NCBI GenBank assembly: GCA_007130355.1
Contig: SLSQ01000208.1
Location: 1-9,314 of the forward strand
Length of the DNA: 9,314 bases
Source of the DNA: Trueperaceae bacterium
GTDB lineage: Bacteria; Deinococcota; Deinococci; Deinococcales; Trueperaceae
Direction of reading: 5' to 3'
Below, one piece after another: positions 1-6,452 of this stretch (position 1 is its first letter; the number at the start of each line of letters is the position of its first letter). The translations under genes were made by a program, and so were the position numbers. Below the pieces are notes generated by a model that was given only the letters and a program-made list of their open reading frames with translations, did no database searches and was not told the DNA's origin.

Positions 1-31
1 CGTTCGGTCCGGATCGTTCGGTCCGGATCGT
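1..31. repeat. 14-bp tandem repeat, about 2.2 copies, cut by the window edge
   Basis: The unit CGTTCGGTCCGGAT occurs at 1-14 and again, identically, at 15-28, followed by CGT (29-31) before the match ends. It lies just past the trxA hairpin. The array begins at the first base of the window, so its true copy number is unknown. No coding role can be assigned from what is visible; it could be intergenic or the end of a neighbouring gene. Confidence 0.7.
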
Positions 32-51
32 CGCGCCGCCGAAGCGGCGCG
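32..51 (-). terminator. Hairpin with cUUCGg tetraloop after trxA
   Basis: Read on the minus strand, 51-44 pairs with 39-32 in a perfect 8-bp GC stem closed by a C(UUCG)G loop, an exceptionally stable RNA tetraloop. It begins 4 nt after the trxA stop codon. No U-tract follows, so it may terminate poorly alone or act mainly as a 3' end stabiliser. Placement directly after the stop supports a terminator role. Confidence 0.6.
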
Positions 52-55
52 CGCC

Positions 56-382
56 TCAGGCGGCCAGGTGCTTCTCGACCCGCGCCTGGTACTGGCTCTT
101 CGGCAGGGCGCCCACCATCGTCTCGACCGGCTGCCCGTCCTTGAACAGGATGACCGTCGGGATCGACATCACGCGGAAGGTCATGGCGGTCCGCTGGTGG
201 TCGTCGACGTTCAGCTTGCCGACCTTCACCTTGCCCTGGTACTCGCCGGCGAGTTCCTCGATGACCGGACCGACCATGCGGCACGGCCCGCACCACGGCG
301 CCCAGAAATCGACGAGCACCAGGCCGTCCTTCGACTCGGTCTCGAAGTTGTCGTCACGGAACTCTACGAGCGCTTCGTTCAT
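56..382 (-). CDS. trxA: Thioredoxin
   Basis: Cytoplasmic thiol-disulfide oxidoreductase of 108 residues, the normal size for a single-domain thioredoxin. The active site WCGPC is at residues 30-34 (redox Cys31 and Cys34), preceded by the buried acidic residue in VDFWAPW (Asp25) and followed by the cis-proline loop SIPT (Pro75) and a glycine at 91 in the usual C-terminal position. There is no signal peptide or membrane segment, so it is the reducing cytosolic form serving ribonucleotide reductase, methionine sulfoxide reductases and similar clients. The ATG start is supported by an AGGAGG ribosome binding site 6 nt upstream. It lies downstream of the amidohydrolase gene on the same strand, but a gap of about 110 bp with a possible promoter suggests at least partly independent transcription. 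Confidence 0.97.
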   Translation of the reverse strand: MNEALVEFRDDNFETESKDGLVLVDFWAPWCGPCRMVGPVIEELAGEYQGKVKVGKLNVDDHQRTAMTFRVMSIPTVILFKDGQPVETMVGALPKSQYQARVEKHLAA

Positions 383-388
383 GTCGTC

Positions 389-443
389 CTCCTAGGAATC
401 GGGGCGGCGCACCCACGGCGGCCGCCCGAACCCTTCGAGGATA
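389..443 (-). promoter_or_regulatory. trxA leader: possible -10 box and Shine-Dalgarno
   Basis: On the minus strand a TATCCT box (443-438) could be a -10 element, giving a leader of roughly 50 nt. A strong AGGAGG (394-389) sits 6 nt before the trxA ATG. No convincing -35 (TTGACA-like) is visible at 16-19 bp spacing. The ribosome binding site is clear; the promoter is only a candidate. Confidence 0.4.
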
Positions 444-492
444 CGCGCGGCGGTCGGGCCCGGACGTCGGTCGCTTGACGGCCCGCGGCCGG

Positions 493-1686
493 TCATTCGG
501 CGGCCGACGCCGCCTCCGACGCGTTCGGCGCCGCCCCGGCCCAGAACGTCACGACCGAAGCCGGCGCGCCCCGCTCAAGCCGCTCCGGTCGCGACCCGAG
601 CGCCCGGTGGCCGCCGAGCGTGGCCGCGCGCAGCAGCGCCGCGGCGGACGCCGCGCGCCCGTGCACCGCTCCGGCCGCATGCACCTCGTCGCGCACGTCG
701 AGCGACGGCGACGACCCGCGCGAGTCGGTGCCGAAGGCCACCTCGATCCCGTGCCGGGCGTAGCGCGCCCACGGGAAGCGGCCGCAGGCGAGCGCGCGGT
801 TCGACCGGGGGCAGTGGACCACGCGGCATCCGGAACGGGCGAGCAGGGCGGCGTCCGCCTCGTCGACGTCGACGCCGTGCACGAGCGTCGGGCGCGCCTC
901 CAGCACCCCCAGGTCGTCCAGGTACCCGACCGGCGACCGTCCCGACGGCCGCCATTCGGCCAGGAACGGCCCCAACGCCTCGCGCAGCGGTCCGTCGCCC
1001 CGTTCGTGCAGGCGCCGCTCCGACGGCGCTTCGGCGACGTGGATCTGGAGCGGCAGGTCGTTCGCCGCGGCCAGCTCGACCAGCCTCCGGAGCAGCGGGG
1101 CCGAGACGGTGTGGGGCGCGTGCGGCGCGAGTCCGACCCGGACGCCTCCGGACCGTGCGCGCGCGCGGAACGCCCGCAGGCGGGCGACGGTCCGCTCGAA
1201 GATCGCGTCCGCGTCGGCCGGGTCCGGACCGATCACCTCCCAGTAGGCGACCCCGGACAGCTCGGCATCGTCGAGCAGCTCGTGCATCACCGCCTCGTCG
1301 GTGACGACGTCGCCGATCGCGCGCACCCCGCTCGCGACCACCTCCCGCCGACCGTCGCGCGCCGCGGCGAGTCCGCGTCCGCCCTCCTGCTGGTGCGCCA
1401 GCACCGCCGCCACGAAGCGCTCGTACGACCCCTCCTGCAGCGGCATGCGGGACAGGTCCAGGTGCAGGTGGGCGTTCGCCGGGCGCGGCGACGCGGCCCA
1501 GCCGGCGCGCCGTTCGGGAAGGTCGGGGTGGAGCACCGAGGCGTCGTGGCGCGACCCGACGAAGGCGATCCGGCGCCCCTCCCCCGTCCCGTCGAGCACG
1601 ACCACGCCGTCGCGGACCGGGTGGCCGATGCCGGTCGCGAGCAGGTCGACGCGCAGGCGCACGCCGGCGGGCGGTTCCACGCTCAC
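493..1686 (-). CDS. Amidohydrolase, probable aminodeoxyfutalosine deaminase
   Basis: A 397-residue ATZ/TRZ-type (COG0402-like) amidohydrolase. The metal-site motifs run in the expected order: NAHLHLDLS with the HxH pair (His73, His75), APHAPHTVS (His189, His192), HVAE (His216, Glu219), TLVHG (His270) and FGTDS (Asp321). Its position 25 nt after mqnC on the same strand points to 6-amino-6-deoxyfutalosine deaminase, which converts the MqnE product to futalosine in the menaquinone pathway. A guanine/cytosine deaminase or related nucleoside deaminase is the main alternative, since motifs alone do not fix the substrate. The start is GTG at 1686 with a GAGGGA-like site about 11 nt upstream; a second GTG two codons later is also possible. 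The C-terminus ends in an Ala/Ser-rich tail. Confidence 0.8.
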   Translation of the reverse strand: MSVEPPAGVRLRVDLLATGIGHPVRDGVVVLDGTGEGRRIAFVGSRHDASVLHPDLPERRAGWAASPRPANAHLHLDLSRMPLQEGSYERFVAAVLAHQQEGGRGLAAARDGRREVVASGVRAIGDVVTDEAVMHELLDDAELSGVAYWEVIGPDPADADAIFERTVARLRAFRARARSGGVRVGLAPHAPHTVSAPLLRRLVELAAANDLPLQIHVAEAPSERRLHERGDGPLREALGPFLAEWRPSGRSPVGYLDDLGVLEARPTLVHGVDVDEADAALLARSGCRVVHCPRSNRALACGRFPWARYARHGIEVAFGTDSRGSSPSLDVRDEVHAAGAVHGRAASAAALLRAATLGGHRALGSRPERLERGAPASVVTFWAGAAPNASEAASAAE

Positions 1687-1711
1687 GGTCGCGGACGTCC
1701 CTCGCGCCGGC

Positions 1712-2860
1712 TCAGGCGAACGGCGAGACGGCCGCCAGGTCGACCTCCGGCTTGGCGGCGAGCATCGCGTCGACGTCCGGTTCGTGCACGATCCCGTAGA
1801 GGCTGTCGCGCTGCTTCGGGACGTAGCCGGCCTCGTGGATCTGCCGCACGATCTCCCGCTCCGGCGTGGCCCGATGCTTCGCCCCCGCCTGCGACACGAC
1901 GTTCTCCTCGAGCATGGTGCTGCCGAAGTCGTTGCAGCCGAAGAACAAGGCCGATTGCGCGATCTTGTAGCCCATCGTCGGCCACGACGCCTGGTGGTTC
2001 GGCACGTTGTCGAGCACCAGCCGCGCGGTGGCGACGTTGCGCAGGTAGTCGTGCGGGCCGGCGCCCGGCGCCTTCCCCTCGATCCGGACCCCCTTCGTCT
2101 GCAGGGTCCAGGAGATGAACGCGGAGAAGCCGACGCCGTAGCGGGCGAGCGCCCGGTCCTGCTGGTCGCGCAGGCGCATCAGGCTCTCGATCCGTTGCGC
2201 GTCGGTCTCGCCGAAGCCGATCACCATCGTCGCGGTGGTGTACAGACCGAGCGACTGCGCGGCGTCCATGACGTCGATCCACTCGTCGCTCGAGATGCGC
2301 GCCGGCGAGACGTGCCGGGCGTGCCGCACGGCGTCGACCAGCATCTCGCCGCCGCCGCCGGGCAGTCCGTCCAGGCCGGCCGCCTGCAGCTCGGCGAGCA
2401 CCTCGCGGGCGCTCATGCCGGTCAGTTGCTGGAGGCCCTTGATCTCCTCGGGGCTGAACGCCTCGATCCGGAGGGTCGGGTGCTGCGCCCGGATGTGGCG
2501 GATCAGGTCGAGGTACCACGAGAACGGCAGGGTCGGGTGCACGCCCCCCTGCATCAGCACGCGGGTGCCGCCGACCGCCTCGAGCTCGCGCAGCTTCGCG
2601 GAGATCTCCGCGAAGTCGAGGACGTAGGCGTCCTCCTGCCGCCGGGTGCGGTAGAAGCCGCAGAAGGCGCAGCCGATCGTGCAGACGTTCGAGTAGTTCA
2701 CGTTCCGGTCGATCAGGTACGTGACCGTGGTCGGGTCGGTCGCGGCGCGCCGGACCGCGTCCGCCGCTCCGGCCAGCGCGAACAGCGGCGCCCGCTGCGC
2801 CTCGAGCGCCTGATCGGGTGTGAGGCGCGCCCCGGTCGCGGCGTGGGCGAGGAGATCCAT
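1712..2860 (-). CDS. mqnC: Cyclic dehypoxanthinyl futalosine synthase (radical SAM)
   Basis: A radical SAM enzyme of 382 residues that converts dehypoxanthine futalosine to its cyclic (spiro) form, the step after futalosine hydrolysis in the alternative menaquinone pathway. The [4Fe-4S] cluster motif is C60-x3-C64-x2-C67, in the context NYSNVCTIGCAFCGFYR. Further family features are QGGVHP (104-109), PGGGGEML (167-174), the IGFGET loop, FISWTLQ (248-254) and NDFGSTMLEENV (310-321), which fits MqnC better than its paralogue MqnE. The reading frame stays open far upstream, but homology begins at the ATG at 2860 (MDLLAHAATG); the region beyond is antisense to acuA. A TAGACT box ends 7 nt before this ATG with no ribosome binding site, suggesting a leaderless message. 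Probably co-transcribed with the amidohydrolase gene 25 nt downstream. Confidence 0.93.
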   Translation of the reverse strand: MDLLAHAATGARLTPDQALEAQRAPLFALAGAADAVRRAATDPTTVTYLIDRNVNYSNVCTIGCAFCGFYRTRRQEDAYVLDFAEISAKLRELEAVGGTRVLMQGGVHPTLPFSWYLDLIRHIRAQHPTLRIEAFSPEEIKGLQQLTGMSAREVLAELQAAGLDGLPGGGGEMLVDAVRHARHVSPARISSDEWIDVMDAAQSLGLYTTATMVIGFGETDAQRIESLMRLRDQQDRALARYGVGFSAFISWTLQTKGVRIEGKAPGAGPHDYLRNVATARLVLDNVPNHQASWPTMGYKIAQSALFFGCNDFGSTMLEENVVSQAGAKHRATPEREIVRQIHEAGYVPKQRDSLYGIVHEPDVDAMLAAKPEVDLAAVSPFA

Positions 2861-2867
2861 GCGGCGG

Positions 2868-2873
2868 AGTCTA
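2868..2873 (-). promoter_or_regulatory. Candidate -10 box for leaderless mqnC
   Basis: TAGACT on the minus strand (2873-2868), followed by 7 nt and the mqnC ATG. This spacing would place transcription initiation at or next to the start codon. There is no Shine-Dalgarno sequence in between and no obvious -35. The call rests on geometry shared with the starts at 2926, 8245 and 8323. Confidence 0.4.
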
Positions 2874-2913
2874 GCACCGGCCCCGGCGCCGGCCGGTCTC
2901 CGGGGGGCCACGG

Positions 2914-2919
2914 TAGGAT
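2914..2919 (+). promoter_or_regulatory. Candidate -10 box for the acu operon
   Basis: TAGGAT, preceded by GG, ends 6 nt before the ATG at 2926. As a -10 box it would start transcription at about that ATG and make the first ORF leaderless. The AGGA inside the same box is also 7 nt from the ATG and could serve instead as a ribosome binding site, so the reading is ambiguous. No -35 stands out upstream. The divergent mqnC start is only 65 bp away. Confidence 0.4.
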
Positions 2920-2925
2920 GACGCG

Positions 2926-3000
2926 ATGCCCGCACCGCACGCCGCGAGCGACCCCCCGCTCGACGCGCCCGAGCCCGTGCTCCACGGCGCGCCGGCGTGA
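2926..3000 (+). CDS. Possible 24-codon leader ORF coupled to acuA
   Basis: ATG at 2926 opens a 24-codon frame beginning MPAPHAASDPPLDAPEP, rich in Pro and Ala, ending at TGA 2998-3000. The stop overlaps the acuA GTG start as GTGA. This frame differs from acuA and cannot be an N-terminal extension: the acuA frame has a stop at 2919-2921 and no start before 2997. A -10-like TAGGAT lies 6 nt before the ATG. The acuA GTG has no good ribosome binding site of its own, so ribosomes terminating here would be a natural way to start acuA. The peptide resembles no regulatory leader I know. It may be a real coupling ORF or a chance open frame in GC-rich DNA. Confidence 0.35.
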   Translation: MPAPHAASDPPLDAPEPVLHGAPA

Positions 3001-3584
3001 CCGACCGCGTCCGCGTACGACGCCTGGCGGCCGGAGCGGAACCGCCGCCCCTCCACCCGGAGCTCGACGTGTTCCGCGCGCCCGAGCGGCAGGCCGAGGC
3101 GCTCGCCGACATCGCCGGCGACCCGCGCGGCGTCGTGTGGATCGCGGAGGCGGACGGCGCGACGGTCGGGTACGCGGCGTTCCACCCGCCCGGCGAGGTC
3201 GAGACCTGGGGCGAGGACCGCACCGGCGCCCTGATCGAGCTGGGCGCGATCGAGGTGGCGCCCTCCGTCCGCGGCGAACGGCTGGCGGAGCGCCTGCTCG
3301 AGGCGGCGTTCGCGGACGGCGCCTTCGACGACACCGTGGTGTTCGCCACTCAGTACGTCTGGCACTACGACCTGGCGCGCACCGGCCTGCGGCCGTTCGC
3401 GTACAAGCGGCTGCTCGAGCGCCTCTACGGCAAGGCCGGGCTGCGCTCGACGCCGACCAGCGACCCGGAGATCCGCTCGGACGCCGCGAACGCGCTGATG
3501 GTCCGGATCGGGCCGGCGGCGCCGGAGGAGGTGGTCCGCGAGTTCCACCGGCTGCGGACCCGCTTCCCCGACCGGTTCGGGTAG
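2997..3584 (+). CDS. acuA: GNAT protein acetyltransferase AcuA
   Basis: A GNAT-fold acetyltransferase of 195 residues matching AcuA. The acetyl-CoA binding region (motif A) is LGAIEVAPSVRGERLAERLL (82-101), with V-R-G-x-R-x-A in place of the usual Q/R-x-x-G-x-G/A loop. The N-terminal FRAPERQAEALADIAG segment, the aromatic TQYVWHYDL stretch (118-126) and SDPEIRSDAANALMVRIG (155-172) agree with what I recall of AcuA proteins. In Bacillus subtilis, AcuA acetylates a lysine of acetyl-CoA synthetase and so inactivates it. The gene order acuA-acuB-acuC here supports the name independently. GTG at 2997 is the first possible start after the in-frame stop at 2919; it overlaps the stop of the 24-codon upstream ORF. 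No membrane segment or signal peptide. Confidence 0.9.
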   Translation: MTDRVRVRRLAAGAEPPPLHPELDVFRAPERQAEALADIAGDPRGVVWIAEADGATVGYAAFHPPGEVETWGEDRTGALIELGAIEVAPSVRGERLAERLLEAAFADGAFDDTVVFATQYVWHYDLARTGLRPFAYKRLLERLYGKAGLRSTPTSDPEIRSDAANALMVRIGPAAPEEVVREFHRLRTRFPDRFG

Positions 3585-3611
3585 GCGACCGAGCCCGACC
3601 GGCCGTGACGG

Positions 3612-3648
3612 TACGCTTCCGAGGAACACGACCCGAACTGCGAGGAGG
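3612..3648 (+). promoter_or_regulatory. acuB upstream region: possible internal -10 and ribosome binding site
   Basis: The gap of 67 bp between acuA and acuB is the only sizeable one in this operon. It holds GG followed by TACGCT (3612-3617), a -10-like box, and a strong GAGGAGG ribosome binding site (3642-3648) close to the acuB ATG. A transcript from this box would have a leader of about 30 nt. No -35 is evident, so the internal promoter is tentative; the ribosome binding site is clear. Confidence 0.35.
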
Positions 3649-3651
3649 ACG

Positions 3652-4290
3652 ATGCTCGTACGCGACATCATGACCCGTCCGGTGGTGGCGATCGCCCCGG
3701 ACATGCCGATCGACGACGTGATCGTACTGATGGGCCAACGCCAGCTGCGCCACTTCCCGATCGCGGAGGACGGCCGCGTCGTCGGGATCGTCTCCGACCG
3801 CGACCTGCGCACCGTCGGCTCGGCGCACCCGAAGTCCCGGCCCGGCGTGAAGGGCTCCGATCCGGTGCGCGACCTGATGAGCGCGCCGGTCTGGACCGCG
3901 CATCCGCTCGACCCGATCGACGAGGTCGCGAGCCTGCTGCGCGCTCACGCCATCGGAGCCATGCCGGTCGTCGAGGAGGAGGAGATGGTAGGGATCGTCA
4001 CCTCCAGCGACTGCCTCGACGCCCTGATCCGGATGACCGGGGTCGGCGGCGCCGCGACCCGGATCGAGGTCGAGCTGCCGAACCGACCGGGCGAACTGGC
4101 CGGGCTGCTGACCCTGATCGCCGAGCACGGCGCCGACGTCGCCAGCGTGCTCACGACCCGCAGCGAACTGGACGTGGCCGGGTTCGTGCTCCGGGTCGGC
4201 ACGATCGACGGACGCGGGCTGGCCCTGACGCTCCGCGAAGCTGGCTACGAGGTGACCTGGCCGCCGGAACGGACGACGGAGGAGGCGTGA
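3652..4290 (+). CDS. acuB: CBS-CBS-ACT regulatory protein AcuB
   Basis: A 212-residue cytosolic protein of AcuB architecture. CBS domain 1 spans roughly residues 1-56 (MLVRDIMTRPVVAI to VGIVSDRDLR), CBS domain 2 roughly 74-127 (RDLMSAPVWTAHP to VGIVTSSDCLDAL), and an ACT-like domain roughly 136-203 (TRIEVELPNRPGELAGLL onward). The CBS pair is expected to bind an adenine nucleotide and the ACT domain a small ligand. In Bacillus the gene lies between acuA and acuC and its exact role is not settled; a regulatory partner of the acetylation switch is an inference. CBS 1 keeps SDRD (48-51), whereas the matching place in CBS 2 reads SSDC, so the two nucleotide sites may differ. The ATG is backed by a strong GAGGAGG site. 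Its TGA overlaps the acuC GTG by the GTGA arrangement. Confidence 0.93.
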   Translation: MLVRDIMTRPVVAIAPDMPIDDVIVLMGQRQLRHFPIAEDGRVVGIVSDRDLRTVGSAHPKSRPGVKGSDPVRDLMSAPVWTAHPLDPIDEVASLLRAHAIGAMPVVEEEEMVGIVTSSDCLDALIRMTGVGGAATRIEVELPNRPGELAGLLTLIAEHGADVASVLTTRSELDVAGFVLRVGTIDGRGLALTLREAGYEVTWPPERTTEEA

Positions 4291-5507
4291 CCGCCGGAGG
4301 TTCGGACACGGCCGCCGCAGCGCCGGCCCGGTTCCTCTACCACCCCGACCTGACGCGCTGGAGCCTGTCGCGCGAGCACCCGTTCCGGCCCGATCGGCTG
4401 CAGGCGCTCTACGAGTTGTTGACCGCCTGGGAGCTGATGCCGGACGGGGCGGTCCTGGCGCCGTCGCCGCTGCGCGCGCACGAGCTCGAACGGGTGCACG
4501 ATCCCGAGTACGTCCGGGCGGTCCGCCGCCTCTCGCGCGGCGACCGCGTCGACGATCCGCGCCGCTTCGGGCTCGGCACCGCCGACACGCCGGTCTTCCC
4601 CGGCATGCACGAGGCGGTCCGGGAGGTCTGCGCCGCCAGCGTCACGGCGATCGAGGCGATCCTCTCCGGATCGACCCGGCGCGCCGCCTCGTTCGCGGGC
4701 GGACTGCACCACGCCCAACGCGACCGAGCCTCCGGGTTCTGCATCTACGACGACGCCTCGCTGGCGATCCACCGGGCCCTCGACCGCGGCTGGCGGGTGG
4801 CGTACCTCGACCTCGACGCGCACCACGGCGACGGAGTGCAGCAGGCGTTCTACGAGGAGGGTCGCGTCCTCACCGTCAGCCTCCACGAGTCGGGGCGCTA
4901 CCTCTTCCCCGGCACCGGCCACGGCTACGAGCTCGGCACCGGCGCCGGCCGCGGCTGGTCGGTGAACGTGCCGCTCGAGCCGTTCACCGAGGACGCCGCC
5001 TGGCTCGAGGCGTTCGACGCCGTGGTGCCGCGGGCGCTGGCGGCGTTCCGGCCCGACCTGATCGTGCTGCAGGCGGGCGCCGACGGGCACCGCGACGATC
5101 CGCTCGCCGACCTGTGCCTCACGGTGCGCGGCATGCACGACGCCTACCGCCGCGTGGTCGAACTCGCGGACCGGCACTGCGACGGTCGCTTGCTGATCCT
5201 GGGAGGCGGCGGCTACCGGCCGTACGCCGTCGCGGCCCGGGCGTGGGCGCAGGCGTGGGCGGCGCTGATCGGCCGCGACACGCCGGAGCGCGTGCCCGAC
5301 GCCTGGCGCGAGCGCTGGACCGAACCGGACGGCACGACGCCGCCCGCGGCGGCGCTCGACGACCCGGACCGCTACCCGCCGCAGCCGCGGCGCGCCCTGA
5401 TCCACGGGCACGTGCGGGCGGTCGCGAGGCGTGCGCTCGCGCGCCTCGAACCGATCTGGGCCGAGACCGCCGTCGGCGCCACGCCGACGCAGGAAGGAAC
5501 CGCATGA
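4287..5507 (+). CDS. acuC: AcuC, class I histone-deacetylase-like protein deacetylase
   Basis: A zinc-dependent deacetylase of the arginase/HDAC fold, 406 residues, similar to class I HDACs and AcuC. All catalytic positions are visible: the His pair in GGLHHAQ (141-142), YLDLDAHHGDGV with zinc ligands Asp177 and His179, LQAGADGHRDDPL with the third ligand Asp266, and GGGGY with catalytic Tyr310. By analogy with Bacillus AcuC it removes the acetyl group placed by AcuA on acetyl-CoA synthetase, reactivating it without NAD. The start is GTG at 4287, overlapping the acuB stop; a GGAGGAGG stretch lies immediately upstream at unusually short spacing (1-4 nt), so reinitiation by the acuB ribosome is likely. 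The last 25 or so residues look unstructured. The stop overlaps the next gene as ATGA. Confidence 0.95.
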   Translation: MTAGGSDTAAAAPARFLYHPDLTRWSLSREHPFRPDRLQALYELLTAWELMPDGAVLAPSPLRAHELERVHDPEYVRAVRRLSRGDRVDDPRRFGLGTADTPVFPGMHEAVREVCAASVTAIEAILSGSTRRAASFAGGLHHAQRDRASGFCIYDDASLAIHRALDRGWRVAYLDLDAHHGDGVQQAFYEEGRVLTVSLHESGRYLFPGTGHGYELGTGAGRGWSVNVPLEPFTEDAAWLEAFDAVVPRALAAFRPDLIVLQAGADGHRDDPLADLCLTVRGMHDAYRRVVELADRHCDGRLLILGGGGYRPYAVAARAWAQAWAALIGRDTPERVPDAWRERWTEPDGTTPPAAALDDPDRYPPQPRRALIHGHVRAVARRALARLEPIWAETAVGATPTQEGTA

Positions 5508-6418
5508 AGATCGCCTTCGTAGGACTGGGAACGATGGGGGCGCCGATGGTGCGCCGGCTGCTCGGAGCGGGCTTCGAGGTGACCGTCCACAACCGCACCC
5601 GCGCCAAGGAGGAGCCGCTGGCCGCCGCCGGGGCGCAACGGGCGGCCACGCCGCGCGAGGCCGCCGCCGGCGCCGAGGTCGCCTGCACGATCGTGAACGA
5701 CGCCCCCGACGTGCGGCAGGTGGTGCTCGGTCCGGACGGGCTGGCGGAGGGCCTGGCGCCGGGCGGCGTGGTGCTCGACATGTCGACGATCGCCCCGGCC
5801 GCCGCCCGCGACCTCGCCGCCGAGCTCCGCGCCCGCGACCTCGACTTCGTCGACGCGCCGTGCTCGGGCGGAAGCGAGGGCGCCCAGCGCGGCACCCTGT
5901 CGTTCATGGTCGGCGCCGACCCGGAGACGCTCGCCCGGGTGCGTCCGCTGCTCGAAGCGATGGGATCGAGCGTCACCCGCGTCGGCGAGGTCGGAGCCGG
6001 TCAGCTGTGCAAGGCGGTGAACCAGGTGATCATCGCGGGCACGTACGCCTCCGTCGCCGAGGGGCTCGCCTTGGCGATGGCCTCCGGCATCGACGCCGAA
6101 GCGGCGCTCGAGGCGATCTCGGGCGGCGCGGCCGGATCGTGGGGCCTGGTGCACCGGGGCCCGAACATGCTGAAGGGCCGCTACCCGCTCGGCTTCCGCG
6201 CGCGCCTGCACCGCAAGGACCTCGGCATCGCGCTCGACGCCGCCCGCGAAGCGGGGGTCCCGCTTCCGCTGGCGGCCTGGGTCGAACAACTCGAGACCGG
6301 CCTGATCCGACGCGGGTACGGCGACGAGGACGTGAGCGCCATCGCCCGCGTCGCGCGCGAGGCGGCGGGCATCGACCGGCCCGGCGTCCGGGCCGACGAC
6401 GACCCCGACCGGACCTGA
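5504..6418 (+). CDS. NAD(P)-dependent beta-hydroxyacid dehydrogenase (3-hydroxyisobutyrate dehydrogenase family)
   Basis: A 304-residue member of the 3-hydroxyisobutyrate dehydrogenase / tartronate semialdehyde reductase / GLYR family. The Rossmann motif GLGTMGAPM (7-15) opens the protein. HNRT (29-32) after the second strand, with Arg/Thr rather than an acidic residue, suggests NADP(H) preference. The substrate-loop signature DAPCSGGSEGAQRGTL is at 117-132, and GAGQLCKAVNQ (164-174) carries the catalytic Lys170 and Asn173; Lys238 lies in the conserved KDLGIAL segment. Motifs cannot separate 3-hydroxyisobutyrate from tartronate or succinic semialdehyde substrates. It is translationally joined to acuC by an ATGA overlap with an AGGAAGG site upstream, so it is the last gene of the acu operon. 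The tail (DDDPDRT) is short and charged. Confidence 0.9.
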   Translation: MKIAFVGLGTMGAPMVRRLLGAGFEVTVHNRTRAKEEPLAAAGAQRAATPREAAAGAEVACTIVNDAPDVRQVVLGPDGLAEGLAPGGVVLDMSTIAPAAARDLAAELRARDLDFVDAPCSGGSEGAQRGTLSFMVGADPETLARVRPLLEAMGSSVTRVGEVGAGQLCKAVNQVIIAGTYASVAEGLALAMASGIDAEAALEAISGGAAGSWGLVHRGPNMLKGRYPLGFRARLHRKDLGIALDAAREAGVPLPLAAWVEQLETGLIRRGYGDEDVSAIARVAREAAGIDRPGVRADDDPDRT

Positions 6419-6452
6419 ACCGCCCCTCGCCAGCGGGTCCGACAGCGGCACG

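Noticed and set aside
475..2118. Long plus-strand open frame of 547 codons opposite the amidohydrolase and mqnC genes
   Set aside because: Extremely Arg/Pro/Gly-rich, without any recognisable domain, and antisense to two clearly conserved genes; a GC-bias artefact.
2881..2905. GC dyads (CCGGCGCCGG and CCCCGG/CCGGGG) between the mqnC and acu starts
   Set aside because: Short or with a large loop, and expected often by chance in about 70 percent GC DNA; not called as an operator.
2861..3349. Upstream extension of mqnC to a start at 3349 (545 residues)
   Set aside because: The added part is antisense to acuA, low in complexity and unlike MqnC; family similarity begins at the ATG at 2860.
1301..3673. 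Plus-strand open frame of 790 codons
   Set aside because: It crosses three real genes out of frame (amidohydrolase, mqnC, acuA), is Arg-rich and shows no domain; stop codons are simply rare in DNA this GC-rich.
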